From positions 47,501-111,500 of the forward strand of contig JAUJYZ010001261.1 in assembly GCA_033675265.1 (NCBI GenBank): 64,000 nt of DNA, given 5' to 3'. The stretch is from Actinostola sp. cb2023 (taxonomy: Eukaryota > Cnidaria > Anthozoa > Actiniaria > Actinostolidae). A program made the position numbers and the translations under genes. Shown here piece by piece: positions 34,223-46,000 of this stretch. The notes beneath the pieces were generated by a model. It ran no database searches and was not told the origin of the DNA. It was given only the letters and a program-made list of their open reading frames with translations. The number at the start of each line of letters is the position of its first letter. Positions within the stretch are counted from its first letter, which is position 1.

Positions 34223-34272
34223 GTGATTCGTACTGGTCAGCAGGAATACAATAAAAAAGTAATAAATTCAAA

Positions 34273-35794
34273 ATGGAGTCGTGTGGAAGAGTGGTCTTTG
34301 TACTTTTAGTTGTTATATTTGTAATTATGTTCCAATTTCTACCCGTTGTTGCACATGATCGGGAACTAGAAAGGTTTCTGCTATCCTTGCAAGAGTGTAT
34401 ATCCAATGCTATATCCAATGCTATGAGTAATGTCAATGTTTATGACCCTTGCTACATTGAACATGTGCTTGGTCGCCTTGAAGAACACACACAAATTCTT
34501 CTTGCCATATCATTTGTCCTGGCAAACCAACAAGGATTTACGACGCTTAAAGTTTTGTTACAGGATTTATTGTCACATCTTTATCAGTTAGTTGAAGAAC
34601 AACGAAGTAAACTGGACAGGATCAATTTAGAATCAGGTACAGCTAGTCGCAGCCAATTACAAAGTGAGAGTTCTGGTGGAAGGCCCAAAGAGCAAATGGA
34701 GGAATTAAGGCTAACAGGAATGTCATGGTCAGCAATTGCTAGGTTTCTTGGTGTTTCTGCAAAACAGTTTATAGAAGAAGAAATGATTATGGCCTGGCAG
34801 ATGTATTTTCTGATATTTCAGATGATGAGCTAGTCACACACATAAGGAATATTTTTCAGCTAACTCCATTTTCTGGTGAAACATACATACATTAAGGGGT
34901 CGTAAGATACATGTACAAAGGTGGCGGATTAGAGAGGCATTACAGTTACTAGATCCAATTGGTCGTGCCATAAGGAGGAAAGTAACTGTGAAACGACGAC
35001 AGTATAATGTAACAATACCTAACCATTTATGGCACATTGACTCAAATCATAAACTCATTCAGTGGCGATTTGTATTTCATGCATGCATAGATGGATATAG
35101 CAGAGCCATTATTTATTTGAAATGCTGCACTAACAATTGTGCAAACACTGTTCTACAATTCTTTGTTAGAGGTGTGCAGGAGTTTGGCCTTCCCCTTCGT
35201 GTTAGAGGGGATAGAGGAGTGGAAAATGTAGACGTGGCAAGATTTATGATTGAAAATAGAGGTCAAAATAGAGGGAGCTTTATTGCTGGACGTAGTGTCC
35301 ACAATCAAAGAGTTGAGCGTCTCTGGTCAGAAGTCAACAGAGTGGTGTCTGCCTTTTATAAAAATATTTTCATGTTTATGGAAGAGGAAGGTATTCTGGA
35401 TTGACACAATGAACTTCATTTATTTGCTCTACAATATGTGTTTTTTCCATCAATAAATGCCTCTACAAATGAATTTATTCGTCAGTGGAACCACCATGGA
35501 TTGCGTACTATGAATAACTTATCTCCTCTGGCATTATGGAATACAGGGATTCATCTATTGGACAATGATGTAATTCAAGTTGATCATCTGTATGGTGTTG
35601 ATTTTGATGGCCCATTAAGTGGCATTATTACTGACAACAATGTGGTTCTACCACGAAGCACAATCCATTTAACAGATAATCAGCTCACAGACCTCAGCCA
35701 CATTGTGCCAGATCCTCTTGTAGATGATGGTAATCATAAAATCAATCATTATTTAAATGTTTGCCATTACTTGGAAGATCAGCTGCTACATTAA
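34273..35794 (+). pseudogene. rve-type DDE transposase/integrase gene, broken
   Basis: The ATG at 34,273 opens a hydrophobic start and a helical N-terminal region, then GRPKEQMEELRLTGMSWSAI, a helix-turn-helix-like segment. At least two frameshifts (near 34,775 and 34,910) and a stop (near 34,893) separate this from the catalytic part, which reads [14 protein letters not shown] (first Asp), [13 protein letters not shown] (second Asp) and [13 protein letters not shown] (Glu), a D-D-E set in an integrase-core fold. An in-frame TGA at 35,402 precedes the C-terminal part (NEFIRQWNHHGLRT). Cut-and-paste transposase by inference. Similar proteins are frequent in fish and invertebrate genomes. Confidence 0.75.
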
Positions 35795-36033
35795 AGAAAA
35801 TGTTAATCTGCATTATGTACAATGTACCGGTGTAGTATTTTATTAGGGGATTCATTAGGGTTATTAGCTAGAGGGCATCGGGCTATATGTCATCTAAGCA
35901 TATTATGAGCAATGTTCTTTTTAGAAAAAAAAATTGGACGAGAAGAAAGCAGCAAGGCGAGTACTATTGTGCTTGCAACCATGCAATCTGCCCAGTGCCA
36001 CACTCAGCCCTTTTTGAAACCCTTTTTATAATA

Positions 36034-36923
36034 TACAGTCATTTGCAAAAAATTTGGCCACTACGAAATATCAATATATAGGGTGCATCATGGGTAATTA
36101 AATAGTCTAAAATTCCCCTTAAGGGTTAATGCCAGCAAAGTTGGTAGAAATATTTGGTATGTTTATTTTAGTCTTACGTTTGTCGTTTGTAAATTTTGTT
36201 TCATTTACAGTGTGACTACACCAACCAAGGCCACCCGAACAAATTTTCATACAAATTATCCAATCACAATTGAGTATTTAAACAATAGAATCTGCACAAA
36301 TTTTCAAATTTTCGCTTTAAAAGCATATATTTTACTTTCTATGTGTATGTATATGATCAAGAGTGAACAAGAAACAGCTTAAACTGTAGAATTCGAAATC
36401 ATTCTGTTATTCAGCGTCACAAATGTGATTAGAAAATTTGATTCAAAATTTGTTTGGGTGGCCTTGGTTGGTGTAGTCGCACTGTAATAAGTTAGGAAAC
36501 TCAAAATAGTATTATTTAATTACCCATAATGCACCCGATATATTGATGTATTGATAGTTCTTAGCGGCCAGAATTTTCAGATGGGGTTGTAATACGTATT
36601 CCAGATATGGTAAAAGCGTGCAAGCGAATAGTGGCCCCTAACTAGTGAATAGCAGCCCTAATTTGGCTAATATTTCCCATGCAAAATATTTTCAAAAGCT
36701 AGAAAAAATGCAGAGCTTGGCAGCTTAATCCCTTGTGGTCAAGTGCGTTAAAGCGGAGGGTTAGGTATGTTGATGAGGATGATTAATTTGATGATTCGAG
36801 TGTCAGATTTGATATACAGTTTTAAAAGTCTTAATAATTGGATGCTTGTTAGGGGCCGCTATACGCTCATGCCATACATGTATTACAACCCCGCATGGTT
36901 CAGAATTTTTGCAAATGACTGTA
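36034..36923. mobile_element. Mariner-type non-autonomous element nested in the 6.54-kb transposon
   Basis: TACAGTCATTTGCAAAAAAT is mirrored by ATTTTTGCAAATGACTGTA. It lies between the two convergent genes, so its insertion need not have broken either. A second pair inside (GGTGCATCATGGGTAATTAA at 36,080 and its complement near 36,515) suggests a further nested palindrome. Confidence 0.75.
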
Positions 36924-37858
36924 CACATACTTAGTATAATTACTGAATTGAACTGAGCATATGATTGGCTGAGTGATTTGGACTATTGGGCTTTATCCAC
37001 CGCCCTGCACAGGTACAACATACCTATATTGATATTGATTCCAATATGGGATTACGAAAACAATATTCAGATGGATTATATAACTTTTCCCTGTGAGCCA
37101 AGGAATCACATAGCGTGAAGTTTGACTATATAAACTACAAAGATTTCTGAATCAGACGACAATACTGTAGTTTATTCAATACATGTAATCAACAAAATAA
37201 TAATCATATTGTAGATCATTTTCGTGTTAGTAATTTAAAGAATCAAAGTAGCTTTCAATCCAAGTTTATGTACATTATTTTTATAACAAATTAAAATGCA
37301 ATCAAAAGTCCTGGTCATGTGACCTTCAATTTTTTTTAAATGTTTTTTACTTAACAGTAACAATATGATATATATTTTTAAATATAAAGGACATAATAAG
37401 TCATAACATGTCATTGTTTTTACAAATGATTATCCTTAGTTTCAATAAATGGTTTCAAATGTAGCTGAATCAGTAATGTCAAATCAAAGAAAGATCACTA
37501 CAGAAGGTAATAAATGCAGCCTAGATCACTTTTTACTCTGTGTTTTCATTAGACTGTCTGACTTCGAAAAATGATCGTTATATAAAGAGCACTGATTTTT
37601 TTTATGTTTTTCACAGCTAAGAGTAAAACTAAGCAGTTTGCTGTATTGTGTTTGCTCGAGCGTGTCAAAATATTTTTCAGATAGTGGTATAAACAAATAA
37701 TAGCATGTTTTGTACGTGATATTTGGGATAAATACCACTTGTGATATTTGAAAATTGTCCCAAATTTCATTATTCTACTGCTCGTGAAATTATGTATAAC
37801 AATTTTGAAATATCACTTGTGGTATTACCTATCCTGTACTATCTTAACATCTTCCAAA

Positions 37859-40088
37859 TCATTGGCAATCTACCAAACATTGGCACATTAAGTCTTTGAA
37901 GGTGTCACTATCAGCAATACCCCTTGGAAGGTTGAGGGTAAGTGCACACGTCGAAGACCATGGGTACCTCTTTATACCAGGTTCAACATCATAAAATTTC
38001 ACAGTGATGGCATAGTGAAAACCAAGTGGAGGAATGCAATCTGCTCCTGTAATAAACATGAGGAGATGCCCAAGGTTGATTTCTTCAATTTCTCCATCTT
38101 CTAAGTCCTTCAGAAAGACTTCAAAAGAGTACACAGTTTGGTCTTCCAATTCTCTTTTGTTTGACCCAACTTCTGAGAATTCAACAATGTACAACTTTGA
38201 AAATTCAGTAAGGCAAAGCTTTTCATGGCTTTCGCACATAATAGCCTCAAATAAATTGGGATTAGCAAGCATCAGATCTCCTAATTTTCCAACAGCATTC
38301 AATCCTTCAATAAACTGATGTATTTCTGCATTTACAGAAAAGACAAAGGCTTGTTTGAGAAGACATCTGAGAATTTTCTCCTTGTGGGTTATTCCTGAAA
38401 CATCAATCTTATTGTAGCCATATTCTGCTACCGCATCAGCATTATTGACTTTGAAGCGCTCAAAATCATCTGGGGTGGAACAAGATTCCAAGTCTTGAAG
38501 GACCTTTTGCAGTTTCTCATCACTGATGGCCTGGATAGCATTAGTGGAACTGGATGGCAAATCCTTCATGACTTTAAAGGCTTCACTTGATAAAGCTTTT
38601 GGGCCAGATCCTCCATGGAGAATGCTCCATGACATAAGTTTCCCTGCATATGCATACTTCTGGTTACTTAGTAGCTCTATATCATGAGAGAACCACCTTC
38701 CTTCAAAGATTCCCATGCTTTTCAGAGAAGACATCAGGAGATGAAAAAACTCTCTCTTGGGCCCACCTGCATCTACCCCCTCTTCCCCTGAAAAGTTTTA
38801 ACTTTAAGTTTTAACTAGTTAAAACTAGTAGAGGGAGCACAAAGGAGAACTTTTTTCTCTCAACAGCTTTTAAGGTAGTAGACATGATGTCTCTTCTACG
38901 GATAACTATAATGGCTGGATCTTTTTCTTTTTCTAGGTTGATGTCAATAAACTTTTGAATAAGTTCTTGAACTGATGTAACACTTTCCATTTCCTTTTGA
39001 ACATCTTCCATACTTGCTGCTTTAGCAGCAATTAGATCAGGATCATCATCATCAATCTGAATTTCCTCAGTCCCTTGGTCATCAATGATATCAAGGTAGC
39101 TATAGTAGCTGGCTGGTGTGGGATGTGATATGGTAGTGGTGGGAGAACTTGCTCGTATCAGTGTGCTGGGTTTGTTAGAGCTTGATGGTAGAGACTGTGA
39201 AGTTGGTGAGCTGCTCAGAGTGCCAGTACTAGAGGTTGATAGGTAGGGATCTGCCGTCGTTGTGCTGAGTGTGCAAGTACTTGAGGTTGATGGGATGGGA
39301 TCTGATATTGGTGTGCTGAGAGTGTCATAGCTGGCCGATGTTTCTTCCTCATCTTCCTCATCTAAATCTAGATCTAGGTCATATATTTCCTTCTTTTGTC
39401 GCCTTACTTGTAACAGCTGTTTGCTTGGTCGGACATAGACTGGCTTTTTGTCTTTGAAGATACGACTAACCATGTCTCCATTCAAAGACTGTGTTGCAGC
39501 TAGAGTTGGTTTTAGAAGTTTACAATGGACAGAATACACAAATTCAATGTCAACATCAGCAGGAATAACGTCATCTCCAAACGCTTCTCTCACATTAAGC
39601 TCCACATCAACTTCATTCCATTCTCTGGAAAAGGAATATTGGCAGATGGCATGCCCACTTTCTTCTAGCCTGAGTCGAGTACTTTGTCTTGGCACATCGA
39701 CATCGTCTGGTCCAGACAGTAAAATCATATCTCTTGTAAATGGCCGAGGACGCGATAATTTCTTAGACTTTGCACTGGCCAACGAGCTTCAAGGATTTTT
39801 CCAAGAGTAGTTTCGTTTCATAGTATATGCAGGAGCAGGACTGCTTTGGGGTTTATAAGTATAACTACCGGTAGGAGGCTTAGCCATAGGTCGACGACTG
39901 CACATGGCTGAATTAGATCCATGATTAAATACTTTTCTTACTTCATCATCGACTGAATTCGACCGATTCTCGGGAACAGATGGATTTTTGTTTTCTTTTG
40001 GCTCATTAATAGCCTCCGATAATTCTTCTATTCTGCCGAGAATATCCGATAAAATCTTCCTTGCATCGCCTCCACCTTTACCGTCCAT
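37859..40088 (-). pseudogene. HECT-domain protein gene carried by the transposon, broken
   Basis: The minus-strand ATG at 40,088 opens 99 codons (GRIEELSEAINEP, a likely coiled coil). An in-frame TGA (39,789-39,791) is followed in the same frame by 323 codons rich in Ser/Thr/Asp/Glu. A frameshift near 38,800, beside an imperfect TTTTAACT duplication, leads to FSGEEGVDAGGPKREFF and a HECT-type domain: MGIFEGRWF, LLMFITGADCIPPLGFH, and STCALTLNLPRGI with the catalytic-position Cys. The stop is at 37,859. HECT domains are E3 ubiquitin ligases that form a thioester on that Cys. This gene is convergent to the transposase. About 730 codons if read through. Close in look to G2E3-like proteins. Confidence 0.72.
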
Positions 40089-40159
40089 GTTTTAACTGCA
40101 AGGTAAATGATTAACCAAAAAGCGCGGGAAATGATACTGCTGACCAGTATATATGGATC

Positions 40160-40375
40160 GCGGGAATCTCGACCGGAAAAAAAAAATCTCGATCGGAAAA
40201 GAAATCTCGATCGGAAAATAAATCTCGATCGGAACAAAATTCTCGCACGGAAAAAATCCTCAATCGGAAAAAAATTCTCGATCGGAGAAAAATTCTCGAT
40301 CGAAGAGAAAATCTCGATCAGGAAAAAAATTCGCGATCGGAAAAAATATATCGATCGGAAAAATATTCTGGTCCG
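40160..40375 (-). repeat. Subterminal 18-20-bp repeat array, right
   Basis: About 12 units of TCTCGATCGG(A)n, complement of the left array of the same transposon. Confidence 0.9.
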
Positions 40376-41188
40376 ATAAACATTTCGTTCTGGAATGGAT
40401 ATAATGTTTCTCGTCTGGATAAATGAACACTCGAAGGAGAAAAAGATCTCAACAACTTTTGTCCACTTCGGCTTCCCATACTCCTGTCTCTTATAGCTTC
40501 TTGTTCCGACAAAGACTTGTTAGCCATTTTGTTTTGACTGATCCCGGCAGCAATCGGCGAATGCTTCCTTCAACATGTACAGATCTCGAGAAGCAGCTCT
40601 CCTCAAAGTGATCAGAATAAATTCCAAATCTTCCACTTTGGGTGAAATTTGCGCGATGGAGCCTTACAAGTCGCTTCTATTTATCGCACTCTGTCTTGTT
40701 GACAGGAGACTTGTGAATAGAAATTCCCGATTTTGTGTCGGATTTGTTACTACATCCAAACACGGCACAGTGAGTTGGAGGCATTCTTCTGTACGATATG
40801 ATATGTATAACGTTTTTCTTTTAGACTTTATAAAAACGATTTCCACAAACTTTTGTAATTTGACAGCTTTGACATGTATTAGCCACGAGTGTTGTGCTCT
40901 GGGTTGCGCTCATGAAGTCATGAACCCAACTCGACCCATTCCACTTGAGCCAAAAGCTTGGTTCAACCGTTCAATGGCAGAGTCGAAATGAATCGCAAAA
41001 TTATCATTCTTCCATTTGGAATTTTGTGAAAAAAGTTTTCAGATCATTTCAAAGCGTTACAGTATTACATCTAATTTCGTCTAAGTGGTCCTTTAACTAA
41101 CATTCCATTACTTAGAGATAGGTGTTTCTTTACGTATTCATGTAAATTTCTCTCTCTATATTATATTCTTTGTTCACTGTTAACATTA

Positions 41189-41226
41189 CTGAAGATGGGT
41201 AGTGGAGACTACCCGAAATATTTGTC
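41189..41226 (+). ncRNA. Hammerhead-ribozyme-like motif
   Basis: CTGAAGA (core CUGANGA) at 41,189, then a 7-bp hairpin GGGTAGT-GGAG-ACTACCC (41,197-41,214), then GAAA (41,215) and TATTTGTC. This is the conserved core order of a type I hammerhead with a very short stem III, as reported in Penelope-like elements. Stem I is not well formed next to the core, so activity is doubtful. It probably marks a Penelope-like 3' end, though no open frame of such an element is recognised beside it. Confidence 0.5.
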
Positions 41227-41289
41227 ATAACATATGTATACACTTCTCGTCATTTTATTTATTCTCAAGTTATTCGCCCAAAGAAATAC

Positions 41290-42361
41290 ATTCATGTTGC
41301 CTTGAGGGTGCTATCTATATACCAAACTTTTGCCCGTGCAAGAGTGGCTAGTTGTTCCTCTCTGACAAAGATCAGATGGCGTTGTTTCTTGACGTGTACA
41401 TCAGCTTGCAGAAAGCCAGTGGGGATGCAACCTTCATTCAGATCAAAGTCCAGGTCCTTGGGGTCATCTGGCCAAGGCGGAGCCTATTGGCTGCTCTTGC
41501 CATGTGCTCTGGCTTGGACAGGGCTGGGCATTGGGCGTCTGAGTTTTTCTAACAGGACCTAGAAGGTAAACAAACAAAACTAAACATTTGTAAGGACTGA
41601 TGTCACCTCTGACTATGGGGAGACACATGATCAGTGGTGCAATGAACAATATTAATATAATAAAAAATTAACAACGAAACAATGATATAATAATGATTTT
41701 TGAAATTACCTCCTCAACAATTGCTAATGCTGGCCTAAACTTGTCTTCATAGTCCTTTGCCTTCACCTCTGTCATGATTTGAGCAGCAGTGGTGGTTATG
41801 TGCTGACTTGCCTGATAAGACACATAGAAAGATATATAAGTGAGGGACTGGTCATTATTTATGAAAGGGGGAGGGAGAATTACATACACATAACTATGAC
41901 AATAATTTCAAAATATTTTGTTTCAGACGAAAACAATTTCAATTTCAATTTGTGTACTTCAGCCAATTATGACCTACCCCCCGTCATCCCCCTGGTCCAT
42001 AAATAAGTCTATATGTAACTAAACTATACACATGAAATATATTAAATACCTGGGTTATAGATTCCACCTTTCTCAATGATGGATGCCCTATAATTGCAAA
42101 TTGCCTGACGCTTTGTGCACTGTCAGTAGGTGATATTAGCTCTAGATTTTTGAATACCATAGCTGTTTCCAAGACAGTCTACAAGTTTTGGTCGCCTCCG
42201 CTTCGTTCCTTGTTCCACTATTTGGTAGGTAACTGGTACTGGTTCTTCGTTCACCAACACTTCATCAACAACATCATCTTCTATTGACGATTCCACGATT
42301 GGACTTGGTGGAGCTGAAGGGGACAAAATCGTCTTCAAACGCACTTCATCAGGAGTTTCAT
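41290..42361 (-). pseudogene. FLYWCH/MULE-type transposase gene fragment, broken
   Basis: Three minus-strand exons. Exon A (42,050-42,361) follows acceptor TTTTTGTAG and encodes an acidic linker, then a FLYWCH zinc finger (EQGTKRRRPKLVDCLGNSYG, ANITY-stop-QCTKRQAIC). The finger's core Trp codon is TGA. Exon B (41,710-41,811) completes the finger (HNHH) and, after a one-base shift, encodes TEVKAKDYEDKFRPALAIVEE. Exon C (about 41,290-41,558) has an in-frame TAG, then DLDFDLNEGCIPTGF, RHLIFVREEQLATLARAKVW and YIDSTLK, the first-Asp region of the MULE DDE core. The rest of the catalytic domain is absent. FLYWCH-MULE proteins are Mutator-like transposases. Confidence 0.7.
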
Positions 42362-42718
42362 CTACAAAAAAGGACCAAAAACGTTTCAAAATGCAATAGA
42401 CATACACCATGCAGCCAGTGACCTAAAATACCGCTCCCAGCATACCAAATCCCATATATTCCATATCCCAGTTCCCATTTTAACCCTTCAACTAGAGGAC
42501 TGGGGCAAATCCATATCAGTATCCATGGGCATATCTATGACAAACAACAAACAAAGTTAGCTCAAGGGAATGTTAAGAAAAAAAGGGAGAACTACAAAGA
42601 ACCTTATAACTTATAAACAACTTAGATCTGTCAAGATGTCTTCCACTTAGCTGATCGTACAGTACGTCCTAAGTGACCTGGCTATTAATACGAACCAAGA
42701 CCTGCCTAATCACATGAG

Positions 42719-42791
42719 TTCCCAGTGGCTCAGTGGTTAGAGCACTTGACTAGTATCCAGGAGGTCACGGGTTCAATTCCCGTCTGGGCTC
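42719..42791 (+). ncRNA. tRNA-like sequence (Thr-AGT type), probably a SINE head
   Basis: A-box TGGCTCAGTGG and B-box GGTTCAATTCC are perfect. The D stem (GCTC/GAGC) and T stem (ACGGG/CCCGT) pair, the anticodon loop CTAGTAT gives AGT, and a T5 terminator lies at 42,799. The outer two acceptor pairs fail and the anticodon stem has a C-A mismatch, so it is likelier a tRNA pseudogene or the head of a tRNA-derived SINE. The retrotransposon at 42,845 inserted in its downstream part. Confidence 0.55.
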
Positions 42792-42844
42792 AGAAGTCTT
42801 TTTACGCTTGATGAAACCTTACGAACTACATAAGTAACTATTAC

Positions 42845-42987
42845 TGTAGAAACTACCACAAATGAATGTGTATTTTATGGACTTTTAATACTCTCTTTGC
42901 TCGACTCCATTCAGTCCGTCCCTCGTACAGCCTAGTGCGCATGTCTGTCACGCGCTCTTCTAGTTAATGTAACGCTACGACATTACA
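42845..42987 (-). repeat. 3' LTR
   Basis: 143 bp; same sequence as the other LTR by eye. Preceded on the left by target-site duplication ATTAC. Confidence 0.95.
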
Positions 42988-43092
42988 TCTCTTCCTTCCT
43001 CTAGAGAAAATGTTCATGTCCTTATCTATATAACGTATGAAACTCAAAACAGTTAGTAAATAACAATGACTGCATGTGACATTGTATATTGT

Positions 43093-46000
43093 TCAAGTAG
43101 AATAGTCATTCAAGTATTCAGGAGCTCTCCGGTTTCTTGATGATCTTCGCAAGGGAGGTGGTGTCCCTGGATCCTGTGGATCAGCATTTGACTGTGCTTG
43201 ACTTGATGTCTCATCAGTCTCGTTGTTTGGGTGGAGTTCCTCCTCCTCATCACTTAACGTGAGTGGTACTTGTGTGCTAGAAGGTATTTTCTTGAAGAAG
43301 GATGTGTTTCTGGTCACAGTGTACTCTGCGTTGGGAGCTGTAATCATGCTTCCTTTCTTTTCTTTTACTTCCAATGGTTCAGGTTTAAACGGTGTTGACA
43401 GCTTGTTCTTCTTTGGTTGTTTGACTAGTACTTTGTCACCAACTTTGAGGTCTGACGCTCTGGCATGGTTATGTCTGTCTGCATACTCTTTCATCTGTTC
43501 TTTCCTCTTGGCGTCATTTTGCCTGACCTCTGGTGATGCTTGATCCTGTTGTAGTCGAGGCATTGTAGATTTCAACTTTCTTCCATTCAACAATTCTGAA
43601 GGTGATTTTCCTGTAGTACTATGGGGTGTTGCTCTGTATTGTCGCAGAAAGGTGAAAAGCTCTTGTCTCCAGCTTTTGTGCTCTATGACAGCAGTCCTAA
43701 TGGCTTTCTCTAGGGTTCGCATCAGTCTTTCTGCCTCGCCATTTGCTCTAGGCCATATTGGTGTTATCTTACGATGGTTAAAGCCAAGATGAGTAGCAAA
43801 CATTTGAAAGTTCTCACTGTTGAAAGGTGGCCCATTGTCGGTTCTGACTACATCTGGAATTCCTTGTCTGGCAAAAATGCTGTCTAGATGTGGAATTACT
43901 GCCTTTGCTGAGGTCGACCTCAAGATTTCAACCTCTGGAAATCTGCTAAAATCATCTACGACCACTAGTAGGTAGTCCCCATTGGGAAAGGGACCACAGA
44001 AGTCTATGGACAGTTCTTGCCATGGTCCTTGTGGTAGAGGGGACATCTTTAAAGGCTCACATGCTGGGCTTGAGTTATGATTTGCTGCTTGACATGGTAG
44101 ACATTGCTTAATCATCTCTTCAACCATTCCGTCTATTCCTGGGAACCAAACCGAGTCTCGCAGAAGGCGCTTTGTCTTGACTATGCCTTGATGACCACTA
44201 TGGGCAAGCATAATCATTCGTTGACGTAGGGTTTCAGGAACTATTATGCGAGTACCTCTCAAAATCACTCCATTTGCCACAGTTAGCTCTTGTTTGACTT
44301 GCTGATATTCACAGACATCTCTTCCAGCTTCATACCATCTTTGAGTGGCTATCACTTTTGCCAGGTTTTGCAGTGTATGATCTTTTGCTGTTGCATCCTG
44401 AATCTCCTGGAGAGTAACTGCATTGGGTACAGCGTTTGCAGTAACGAAATTGACATAACTATCAACTCTTGACAAATGATTAGGACTGGTGGAATGTTTT
44501 GGATCTGGATGCCGGCTCATATAATCAGCGGGATTATCTGCCCCTGGTCTGTAGACCACTGTGATCTTGTACGGTTGTAAGCGCAGCTGTAATCTCTCAA
44601 GTCTTGCAGTTGCTTTGCAGGTTGACTTGTTGAAGATTGTTTCAAGTGGTTTATGATCAGTGATGGCTTGGAAGGATGATCCATGAAGATATAAATGGAA
44701 GTGTTCAGTTCCCCAGACTACTGCCAGCGCTTCTCTTTCCGTCTGACTGTAGCGGCTTTCACAATCGGTGAGGGAGCGGCTTGCATATGCTACAACGTTT
44801 CTTCCTTGGTCATGTGTCACTTGTGCTAGAATAGCCCCAAGTCCAACTGGGCTGGCATCAACAATCAGTTCAGTTTTGAGCAGTGGATCGAAGTACTTCA
44901 TTACTTCAGGAGCTGCCATGCTAGCTTTGAGGGAAGCAAACGCATGTTGTTGATCTGGTCCCCACACCCACTTTGCATCCTTGTGTGTGAGTTGACGAAT
45001 GGGGGCAGAGATGGATGCAAAGTCCTTGATGAAACGTGCTAGGTATTGTGCAAAACCTAAGAAGCTGCGTGCTTCGTTGGCATTCTTTGGGGGGCTTGAG
45101 TTAATCAACGATGATATTTTCTTGTCATCTGCGCTGATGCCTTCTGCAGAAAAGTGATGGCCAAAGAAGTCAATGGATGACTGGTTAAACAAACACTTGT
45201 CTGGGTTTGCAGTTAGATTGTTATCTCTCATTCTCTGGAGGACAGCTCGAAGTGCATTGTCGTGATCATCTTGTTGCTTGCCAAAGACTATTATGTCATC
45301 AGAGATGTTTCTTGCACCTTGAATTCCTTGTACTGCTTCCTCTATGGCTTTCTGAAAGATTTCTGATGCTGAGTTGATCCCAAAACTCAGACGCTTATAA
45401 CGAAACAGACCAAGATGAGTAGCAAAAGTAGTAATGTTCCTGGAGTCTGCGTCTAATTCCAACTGGTGGTAGCCTTGGTTTAAATCTATCTTGCTGAAAA
45501 CAGTTGACCCATTAAGATCAACGATTAGATCTTCGACTGTGGGCACTGGGTGTCGTTCTCGTTCTATGGCTTCGTTGGCAGCTCTCATGTCGACACATAT
45601 ACGTATTCCTACTTTCTTGGGGACTATCACTATGGGTGAGACCCAAGGAGTAGGGCCTTCAGCTCTTTCAATTATGTCGAGGTCTTGTAGATTCTTGAGC
45701 TCAGCTTCAACTTGGTCGCGCATGTGAAATGGTACTCTTCGATGTCTCTGAGCAAGTGGCTTGACGCTACTATCAATGTGTAATTTTGCAGTCTTGTCTT
45801 TCATCTTCCCCAGTCCCTTGAAACAGTCACTGTATTCATCCATGATGCTTGTTCCTTTGGGTGTTGATAGGGTGTTCACAATGTGCAGCAGTCTGAGGTC
45901 AGTGGCCGTTTTGTAGCCCAGAAGATTTCCATCCGCTCCATCCACAACATAGAATTGAGCAATATTTGATGTATTGGTGACTGCTGAGATGACATTGGCT

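Larger units (their letters stand above)
33941..40480. mobile_element. 6.54-kb DNA transposon with 6-bp target-site duplication (IS3EU-like?)
   Basis: TATGGGAAGCCGAAGTGGAC begins the left end; its complement ends the right end at 40,480. CTCCTG directly precedes (33,935-33,940) and directly follows (40,481-40,486), a 6-bp duplication. The inverted similarity extends about 120 bp and then into subterminal arrays of TTTTCCGATCGAGA units (34,056-34,222; complement at 40,160-40,375). Two decayed convergent genes are inside: an rve-type transposase (+) and a HECT-domain protein (-). The 6-bp duplication and integrase-type catalytic core suggest IS3EU; the superfamily call is inference. Confidence 0.82.

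Noticed and set aside
40575..40991. 138-codon plus-strand open frame
   Set aside because: No recognisable domain, unlikely composition, lies outside the transposon boundary with no splice context.
42719..42791. Functional tRNA-Thr(AGT) gene
   Set aside because: Outer acceptor pairs do not form and the anticodon stem has a mismatch; kept only as a tRNA-like sequence.
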